DNA of 64,000 nt from Tomitella cavernea (GTDB taxonomy: Bacteria > Actinomycetota > Actinomycetes > Mycobacteriales > Mycobacteriaceae): NCBI RefSeq assembly GCF_016599145.1, contig NZ_JAENKO010000008.1:32199-96198 (forward strand). The letters are read 5' to 3'. Every line of letters starts with the position of its first letter. Position 1 is the first letter of the stretch. The notes below the pieces were generated by a model. That model made no database searches. It was not told where the DNA came from and worked only from the letters and a program-made list of their open reading frames with translations. A program made the position numbers and the translations under genes. Shown in pieces: positions 58,153 to 64,000 of the stretch.

Positions 58153-59060
58153 GCAAGACCGGGTCGGGACAGCTCTTGTTCAGTTTCGTCAGGCACTGGT
58201 CACGCCGCTCCACCACTGGCGACGTTGCCACTGCCGAGCAGGGCCGGCTTCTGTTGGTGTTGGAGGCAGTGGCCTCCCTGATCGACCGTGGACGGTCCGC
58301 GACGGTGAATGCCGTTGCGAGCGAGATCGGTATCGACCAGAGTGGCGCGTCCCGGTTGGTGAAGAGCGCGGTTGACGCCGGCTATGTGGTGATGGCGACC
58401 GCGCAATCCGATGGCCGTAAACGCGAGGTCGCCCTGACGCCAAACGGCGACGCGGTCCTGCGAGAGGCTCACGCGTGGCAGGAGCAGGTGTTCGATGAGC
58501 TGACTGTGGGGTGGAGTCGGCTGCGGCGCGAAGAGTTCCACGCTGCGATGACGGATCTCGTGCGACGGTCGTATCTCACGGATGTGGAGCCGCAAGATGG
58601 AGATCGCTCTGGAGTCGCAGGTTCCGCCGATCCCACGTCGGGGACGGTGGTGAGCGCCGGAGATGACTGGCTGGATGCTGTTGAGGCGGCGGAGTGGGTC
58701 GGTTGCTCTGTGTGGACGATTCGTCGATGGGTCAGAGATGGAAAGCTCTCGGCGTGGAAGAGGGTGGCGTCGGGTACGGATGGCCGTCGGGCGGTGAAGA
58801 GCTTCGTCCGCAGATCTGAACTCGATGAGAAGTTCAGGCCCGACAGTCACACTGAGCATGTGAACCGGATCCGCGAGGGGGCAGTGCCATTCAGCGACGG
58901 TCAAAAGGAGGCACTCCGGCAGGTGTTCTCAGATCACGTGCTCGAGCGCGAGCATGGCCGATCGCAAGAGCCGAGTGAGCACATGCCAGTGGAGGAAGTA
59001 GAGGGTTCGCCTGTGCACAGCGAAGCCCGTGCAGCGTCCAACAGGGGGCAGGGAGCATGA
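58149..59060 (+). CDS. MarR-type regulator fused to a C-terminal HTH_17 (excisionase-like) domain
   Basis: 303 residues. Residues about 30-140 are a MarR winged helix ([21 protein letters not shown] recognition region, wing [18 protein letters not shown]). After a linker, residues 173-226 form a second DNA-binding unit of the MerR/Xis helix-turn-helix type ([26 protein letters not shown]). The C-terminus is charged and unstructured. Two DNA-binding units in one chain are unusual for MarR proteins. Probable repressor of its own operon at the palindrome upstream, and perhaps of the island; the ligand is unknown. Confidence 0.72.
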   Translation: MSKTGSGQLLFSFVRHWSRRSTTGDVATAEQGRLLLVLEAVASLIDRGRSATVNAVASEIGIDQSGASRLVKSAVDAGYVVMATAQSDGRKREVALTPNGDAVLREAHAWQEQVFDELTVGWSRLRREEFHAAMTDLVRRSYLTDVEPQDGDRSGVAGSADPTSGTVVSAGDDWLDAVEAAEWVGCSVWTIRRWVRDGKLSAWKRVASGTDGRRAVKSFVRRSELDEKFRPDSHTEHVNRIREGAVPFSDGQKEALRQVFSDHVLEREHGRSQEPSEHMPVEEVEGSPVHSEARAASNRGQGA

Positions 59061-59100
59061 CGCATCGGAACTGCTTCGCGGACGCGACAAGGCCCTGACG

Positions 59101-59940
59101 ATGCCTGAACTTCCCGAGGTCGAGGTTGTGCGCAGGGGGCTGGACGAGCACGTGTCCGGCCGTACTGTCGCCTCGGTGGTCATTCGCCATCCGCGGGCCG
59201 TGCGTCGCCATGTGGCCGGAACCGAGGATCTTGCATCTCGGGTGGTTGGTGCGACGGTCACGGGGATCGCGCGTCGCGGCAAGTATCTCTGGCTGGTCTT
59301 GGGTGATCGGGACGCGCTGCTCATGCATCTGGGGATGAGCGGGCAGATGCTCATCACGTCGCCCGACGCTGCGATCGCTCGGCACGAGCGGGCACGATTC
59401 ACCTTCACCGATGGCGGCAGCGACCTGCGCTTCGACGACCAGCGCACGTTCGGTCACCTGATGTATCACGAAGGGGGAGCGGCGCTGCCGTCGCCGATCG
59501 CTCACATTGCGCGAGACCCGTTCGATCCGCAGTTCGACCAGGCAGCTGCGGTCACGCGAATCAAGACCAGGCGGACCGGGATCAAACGCGCACTGCTGGA
59601 CCAGACCCTCGTGTCTGGCATCGGGAACATCTACGCCGACGAAGCGCTGTGGGCCGCCAAAGTGCACGGCGAAACGACGGCGTCCTCGCTGTCCAGGCCA
59701 AGGATCTCGGCTGTGATCGATGCTGCGCGAGACGTCATGGCCGCCGCACTCGCTCAAGGCGGAACCTCGTTTGATTCTCTCTATGTTGACGTGGCAGGGA
59801 GCAGCGGATACTTTTCCCGGAGCCTGAACGTCTACGGACTTGCAGGGCAGCCCTGCACGCGCTGCGGGAGCCCCATCGTGCGGGAGAAGTTCATGAACCG
59901 CTCGAGCCACTTCTGCCCGGTCTGCCAACGGAAACGCTAG
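59101..59940 (+). CDS. mutM: Second formamidopyrimidine-DNA glycosylase (island copy)
   Basis: 279 residues, complete: [34 protein letters not shown]2[20 protein letters not shown], and zinc finger CTRCG...CPVC ending CQRKR like the first copy. It lacks the Ala/Pro insert of the resident enzyme and has relaxed codon use. It resembles enzymes of other actinobacterial orders (Micrococcales-like by eye) rather than a recent duplication. It may replace or back up the altered resident enzyme. Start ATG 59101 has AAGG about 9 nt upstream. Confidence 0.9.
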   Translation: MPELPEVEVVRRGLDEHVSGRTVASVVIRHPRAVRRHVAGTEDLASRVVGATVTGIARRGKYLWLVLGDRDALLMHLGMSGQMLITSPDAAIARHERARFTFTDGGSDLRFDDQRTFGHLMYHEGGAALPSPIAHIARDPFDPQFDQAAAVTRIKTRRTGIKRALLDQTLVSGIGNIYADEALWAAKVHGETTASSLSRPRISAVIDAARDVMAAALAQGGTSFDSLYVDVAGSSGYFSRSLNVYGLAGQPCTRCGSPIVREKFMNRSSHFCPVCQRKR

Positions 59941-60150
59941 TTGAGCGCCGCAGTACGTCGGTGCGCTAAGAGCTCTTCCAGTTGGCGAGTGCTGTGCCGA
60001 CGCCTCGGGTACGTTGGCGACTTCTCAGCGAGGCCCTGCAGTCGACCCTAATGTCCGCAACATCGGATCTGAATGCCTCGTGGCGGGAGTAGGGCCGTCC
60101 TGTCGGAAACGGATGGGAAGATGACAGTCCCGCACCTTGGAGGCTCTCTC

Positions 60151-63100
60151 TTGAACAGTCCGACCCAGCTCGCTACGCAGATTCGCTTCCATCTTGGGTC
60201 GCTGGGGGAGACGAATGCTCACCACCCGTTCGAGCAACTGTGTTTGGGACTGACCCGCCGCCGCCTCGTAAGCAACGTCATTCCCGCGACCGGTCCCGTC
60301 GCCGCCGGCGGAGACGGGGGACGCGATGCTGAGAGCTTCTGGAGCATGCTGGCGAAGGAGCTACCGGATACTTCGTTCTTCACTGCGCTCGCGACGGAGG
60401 AAGCGGTCGTGCTCGCCGTCACGGCACAACGTGACAACGTGCCGTCGAAGGTCCGGGCGGATCTCTCGAAGATCTGCGGCAATGGCGAGCCCGTCGACCG
60501 CGTCATCTACTTCACGATCACACCCGTCGACACCGCGAAACGACACGAGCTGCAGGCGCACGCGCGGAATAAGTACTCGATCGGCCTAGAGATCTGGGAT
60601 GCGCAGGCGATCGCGAACGAGCTCGCGAGTCCGGATCTGTTCTACCTCGCCGTGGACTTCTTGCACGTGCCGTCCACACTGGCACCAGAGCGAGACGAGG
60701 CCGACGGCGACCTGCCTGAGTGGTATGTCGAGACCCGCGACGAGTGGCGCACGCGCTCGGAGCATGTGGGGTCGATGGGAGAGTTCCTCGATCTGCGGGA
60801 GGCACTTCGGTTCTCCAGCTTTAATCTGGAGGTGCGAGCCGATCTGCCGGATTGGCTTGGGTCGGCTCGAGCTCTGCGCGACGCGGCACGGTCAGATGCA
60901 AGCGTGATCAACCGCATCGATTACGAGATCATCATCGCCACCGCGTTCGGGCTCAACACCTTGAAGCCTGTCGATGGCGCACTGCGGGAGTACTTTGATC
61001 GGCTCGCGTCGCGTCCGACCGACTCTGGGGTACTCGTCGACGCCATCACACTTCTCCGTCTCGCTCAGGCGAACCAGCCACGCGGAGAGACCACCGTCAC
61101 GGTCCAAGAAGTGGCGGGGTGGGCCGACAACCTGCAGGCGATTCTCGGGCGCGAGCTCGCCGCAGCTCCCGGCGAGAACACCAGGGTGAGCCTGCTTGGG
61201 ACGGCAGCGATGCTCGCGCTCGGTCCTCGCGAGTTCACAACGGATGACCTCGATGAGCTCACTGTCGCTGGCCCTAGGATGTTCGACATCTATCACGAGA
61301 TGAGCGAGGCTAAGCGAGAAGGGCGTCCCCTCTCTGCCTCGCCGGAGATTGGCGAGCTGCGTGACCTCGATGCAGCCATGGCCCACTTAGTCGACTTGGT
61401 GACGTCGCTGCCTGAAGCGCCGATGGCACCACTCGAGCAACTCATGTCGATATTCGACCTCACGGCACCTGCCCTAATCGACCACCCGGACTACTTCCGG
61501 GTGCGGAGTGCCCTCGATGACGCAACCGTCGAGCGTGAAGGGAAGGCTGCGGCGGGGGATCGGACACAGAGCAGGGCTGTCGCTCTGCTTCAGGCTGACA
61601 GGCCTTTGGATGCGCTGCGCGAGATCCATGCCGCGAAGCTGAACTGGCTCAATGGTGACGCAGCGGAGGGTGCTGCGATTATGATGCTGCTTGCCTCGAA
61701 GGTGTACAGCGACCTTGGGTTCGCCCTTGCTGCGAAGCAATACGCCATGAGCGCGGCATCGATCGCCAAGGGGACCGACGACCCTGGCCTCGCGGTACTT
61801 GTGGCGCGGGGCATCATCCTCACCGCAACGTACGAGCACCAGGCCGGTCAGTGGTTGACCGCGACCCACACGTTTCGGATCGGAATCTGGGCGCAGTCGC
61901 AGCTCGCGGGCGACTCGTGGAGCTTCGAGCGATACCCGTACTTCGAGAACATGGTCGTTGACCAGTGCTTCATCATCCGCACCGCGGCAGCTCTTCGGCC
62001 GGCGGTGTTGTCGGTGATCGATCCTGTGGTCCAGTCGACAAACCTTGATGCGTTAGTCGAACCGATGCTCGAGACGGTCGCCGGGGTGGAGCCTCTGGAT
62101 GAACGCGCCTCCGTAGATTCGGCTGATCGCAGCGGACTCGGACGGCCCTTCTCCGATGTGGGAGCGGTCCGCGAATACAGCTGGGCGGCTTTGGGGAACG
62201 TGTGGGTCGTCACCACCCCGAACGACAGGGCGCATGTGCTCGCCGCGGAACGGTTCGTTGCCGCGACGCAGATCGTGCTGGCTGAACTCGCCGCCGAGGA
62301 CCTACTCCTGGTGCCCGGCGAGATCTGCGTCGAGATCGAAGTCTCTGACTCTCGGATGGCTTCTGAGGAGGTGTTCCTTCGGGCAGGGGAGCGCGATCCA
62401 GGTGCGAGTGGGCACCGAGTGCGGCTCACGCGCGGCGGCGCTCTTGCTGTCGACGCGGACCAGCTTGAGGTCGTCTCCGCGGCGATACAGGTGCTCGTCA
62501 CCCAATCTCTCCTCGGTCGACCGGCTTTGACAGCCATGTTGGAGAGGACGTTCGAGCGCGGACTCCCACACATGCTCACCTGCGTACGGCCCTACGACGA
62601 GCTCGTCGATCTCCACAAAGACGAGGTCTATGAGGAGATCCGTGTTCTCTCAGCCGGAATCCTTGAACCAGGCCGGCGACGGTCGCCCCAGCCTCCGCCG
62701 GAGTTGACGCCGAGGCTTCCCGCACACGCCGCCGCGTACGATCACACCGCCGCGCTCGAAGCAATCGAGGACCGATACGAGATGCTGCTTCGGCCGGTTC
62801 GCTTGACGTTGCCGAGACTCGCCGCACACTCGCGGTTTATGGGACTGGTTTCCGATCTCCGCGCTGAGGGCTGGAAGGACTGGCATCTCCTTACGGCGAT
62901 CGCAAACATCGTGGTAAATAAGCGCGCCGTGTCCCGCGGGCTGAACATGACCCGGTCCATCACTCAAGCCGACATCGACAAGTTTCGGACGATCATGGAG
63001 GAGGACGAGCGCTCCGATGACGCCGAGACGCCCGCCGACGCGTTTACCGAAGACCAGATGTGGTTCCACCTCGCCAACGCAGCCGCAACTACCGCCCGCC

Positions 63101-63213
63101 GACTCGGACTTGAACTCCGTCTCGCCCGGTTTGAGCCGCGCTCCTTCCTCAGCGTCCTCGGCGACCGCTTCAACTATTGGGACGACGACGTTGACCACGA
63201 GCCGATCCTGTAG
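60151..63213 (+). CDS. Large unknown protein with PD-(D/E)XK-like N-terminus, candidate defence effector
   Basis: 1020 residues from TTG 60151, which has a perfect GGAGG 7 nt upstream; in-frame ATGs at 60121 and 60073 would add 10 or 26 residues. Residues 20-175 look like an Mrr-type nuclease: E28 in a helix (HHPFEQLCLGL), GGDGGRDAES with D55/D59, then strand VVLAVTAQRD (Q93) and a helix with K100. This is followed by EIWDAQAIANELASPDL, a segment typical after such domains in NACHT/Avs-like proteins. The usual (E/Q)xK lysine is not obvious. The rest is helical with a TPR-like part (about 480-610) and no Walker motif, membrane helix or methylase motif. No family is recognised. Confidence 0.6.
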   Translation: MNSPTQLATQIRFHLGSLGETNAHHPFEQLCLGLTRRRLVSNVIPATGPVAAGGDGGRDAESFWSMLAKELPDTSFFTALATEEAVVLAVTAQRDNVPSKVRADLSKICGNGEPVDRVIYFTITPVDTAKRHELQAHARNKYSIGLEIWDAQAIANELASPDLFYLAVDFLHVPSTLAPERDEADGDLPEWYVETRDEWRTRSEHVGSMGEFLDLREALRFSSFNLEVRADLPDWLGSARALRDAARSDASVINRIDYEIIIATAFGLNTLKPVDGALREYFDRLASRPTDSGVLVDAITLLRLAQANQPRGETTVTVQEVAGWADNLQAILGRELAAAPGENTRVSLLGTAAMLALGPREFTTDDLDELTVAGPRMFDIYHEMSEAKREGRPLSASPEIGELRDLDAAMAHLVDLVTSLPEAPMAPLEQLMSIFDLTAPALIDHPDYFRVRSALDDATVEREGKAAAGDRTQSRAVALLQADRPLDALREIHAAKLNWLNGDAAEGAAIMMLLASKVYSDLGFALAAKQYAMSAASIAKGTDDPGLAVLVARGIILTATYEHQAGQWLTATHTFRIGIWAQSQLAGDSWSFERYPYFENMVVDQCFIIRTAAALRPAVLSVIDPVVQSTNLDALVEPMLETVAGVEPLDERASVDSADRSGLGRPFSDVGAVREYSWAALGNVWVVTTPNDRAHVLAAERFVAATQIVLAELAAEDLLLVPGEICVEIEVSDSRMASEEVFLRAGERDPGASGHRVRLTRGGALAVDADQLEVVSAAIQVLVTQSLLGRPALTAMLERTFERGLPHMLTCVRPYDELVDLHKDEVYEEIRVLSAGILEPGRRRSPQPPPELTPRLPAHAAAYDHTAALEAIEDRYEMLLRPVRLTLPRLAAHSRFMGLVSDLRAEGWKDWHLLTAIANIVVNKRAVSRGLNMTRSITQADIDKFRTIMEEDERSDDAETPADAFTEDQMWFHLANAAATTARRLGLELRLARFEPRSFLSVLGDRFNYWDDDVDHEPIL

Positions 63214-63314
63214 TGGCTTGCGTCTGCAAGATACACCGAATCGCTTAGGGTTACCGCACGTTCATGAGACTCGTCCTGGATCAACCGAGTCGCAGTGTGT
63301 CTGGGATTCGCTAG

Positions 63315-63496
63315 TCAGTATTGATGTGCGGGCGACTCGTTGACGTAACTGTCTAGCCAGTACTTGAATGGGTCAGCGGCGTGCCACACACTGCGAATCG
63401 CATCGAGCATGTCAGGAGTGTGCATCCAGTCGTCCTCCGGCCATTCCTGAACGATGGCCGCGCCTTTCCACCTCAAGTATTGAATACGGGTGAGTA
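63315..63496 (-). pseudogene. C-terminal remnant of an unknown gene cut by an insertion sequence
   Basis: About 60 codons (from ILTRIQYLRWKGAAIVQEWP to the stop at 63315) are open on the minus strand. Upstream, the frame runs straight into IS terminal repeats with no start codon of its own. Trp-rich sequence (EWPEDDWMHTPDML, DPFKYWLDSYV). Family unknown. Confidence 0.45.
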
Positions 63497-63862
63497 TGAC
63501 AACCCCATTTGGCCCCGGCGTGCTGATTTGATTTGGCCCCACCCCGGACACGGTTGATGGCGGGGTCCGATGTGGCCGTGGCGGCCGCGTCAGGCGGGCG
63601 TGGTCTCCTTCCTCGGCGGCCGGTTGCCGGCGGTGCTGGCCAGCCGGTAGGAATCGGTGCCGGTGGAGATGATGTGCGCATTGAACGTGAGCCGATCAAC
63701 CACCGCCGCGGCGAGTCGCGGGTCGGTGAACGTGGCTCCCCACTCGGAGAATGGGGCGTTCGATGCGCACGCGATCGAGGCACGTTCCTCCCGGGCCGTG
63801 ATCACCTGGAACAACAACTCCGCCCCACGCGGATCGAGATGCACATAGCCCACTTCATCGAG
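63497..63862 (-). mobile_element. IS21-type element, truncated
   Basis: At its left end atttggcccc occurs twice with a 24-nt period (63507-63516, 63531-63540), the multiple terminal repeats expected of IS21 elements. An istB-like gene end follows. The other end is missing because a second element begins near 63863. Confidence 0.7.
63590..63862 (-). pseudogene. istB: IstB-like ATP-binding transposition helper, C-terminal fragment
   Basis: About 90 codons in frame reading LDEVGYVHLDPRGAELLFQV, then ASIACASNAPFSEW, DPRLAAAVVDRLTFNAHII and the end of the protein at 63590. This is the Walker B to C-terminus part of IstB, the AAA+ partner of the IstA transposase. The N-terminal half is replaced by the second element's end. 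The in-frame GTG at 63853 is internal, not a real start. Confidence 0.8.
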
Positions 63863-64000
63863 ACAGTGATGATGCTCGTTGAAATTCCCCAGTTGTGCTC
63901 ACCGAAATTCCCCAGTCTGGGTCGCTCCGTCGCATGAGGCGGGCCTCCCTGGATGCTGGTGGTCTCTGACCACACACCAGCCTTCCAGGGAGGCCCTACG
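63863..64000. mobile_element. End of a second insertion sequence, continuing beyond the window
   Basis: gaaattccccagt occurs at 63881-63893 and 63904-63916 (23-nt period), again the repeat pattern of an IS21-type end. A 13-bp inverted repeat gggcctccctgga (63941-63953) / tccagggaggccc (63984-63996) with further inner pairing follows. No transposase frame is contained before the edge. Confidence 0.6.

Noticed and set aside
57795..58196. Minus-strand frame in the mutM downstream region
   Set aside because: It overlaps the plus-strand operon with palindromic promoter and ATGA coupling and shows no motif.

Overview
This window is chromosomal DNA of a very GC-rich actinomycete. The gene set (a HupB-type HU with a Lys/Ala tail, a SepIVA-like coiled-coil protein, an LppZ-like lipoprotein, an FbiD-type guanylyltransferase, dense GTG starts and TAnnnT -10 boxes placed 6-7 nt before start codons) points to the mycolic-acid-containing Mycobacteriales (Gordonia/Tsukamurella/Dietzia/Tomitella-like). 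The sequence alone does not fix the genus. From about 1.1 to 57.6 kb the gene order follows, as I remember it, the Mycobacterium tuberculosis block running from ligA (Rv3014c) to fpg (Rv2924c).

Layout. 1-10.8 kb: MFS exporter fragment divergent from an ArsR-type regulator, ligA, ACT protein, gatC-gatA, a secreted phospholipase A2-like gene overlapping an alpha/beta hydrolase, and a two-component system. 11-17 kb: secreted glycine-rich protein, pfkA, gatB, LppZ-like lipoprotein, DoxX protein. 17-29.8 kb: branched-chain amino acid and serine block (ilvD, PH protein, ilv leader peptide with attenuator, ilvB-ilvN-ilvC, secreted serine protease, serA, leuB, FAH hydrolase, gltX). 30-31 kb: tRNA-Gln(CUG), tRNA-Glu(CUC) and an isolated 39-codon gene under a putative MtrA box. 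31-35 kb: IclR/LtbR-like regulator divergent from leuC-leuD, then hupB. 35-44.6 kb: fbiD-ppk-mutT1 on the minus strand, gpsA, ddl, DUF3515, thiL, gamma-carbonic anhydrase, ung. 44.7-57.6 kb: rpmB, DAK2 protein, recG, pyruvate carboxylase, rsmD, coaD, sepIVA-like, DUF177, rpmF, rnc, mutM.

About 57.5 kb, inside the last codons of mutM, base composition and codon use change abruptly (many A/T third positions). From there to the end the DNA looks foreign. It holds an unclassified 61-codon gene coupled to a MarR-HTH_17 fusion regulator behind a 21-bp palindrome, a complete second mutM, a 1020-residue protein with a PD-(D/E)XK-like N-terminus and a long helical C-terminus, a gene remnant, and nested IS21-type insertion-sequence debris. 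I read this as a genomic island that entered at mutM. Its large protein is a candidate antiphage or DNA-processing effector that I cannot assign to a described system.

The genes fit together as housekeeping modules: tRNA-dependent Gln formation (gatA/B/C with the nearby gltX, tRNA-Gln and tRNA-Glu), branched-chain amino acid synthesis (ilvB/N/C/D, leuB/C/D), DNA maintenance (ligA, recG, ung, mutM, mutT1, hupB), and the usual ribosome/RNase/cofactor cluster (rpmB, rpmF, rnc, rsmD, coaD). No rRNA, CRISPR array or replication origin is visible.
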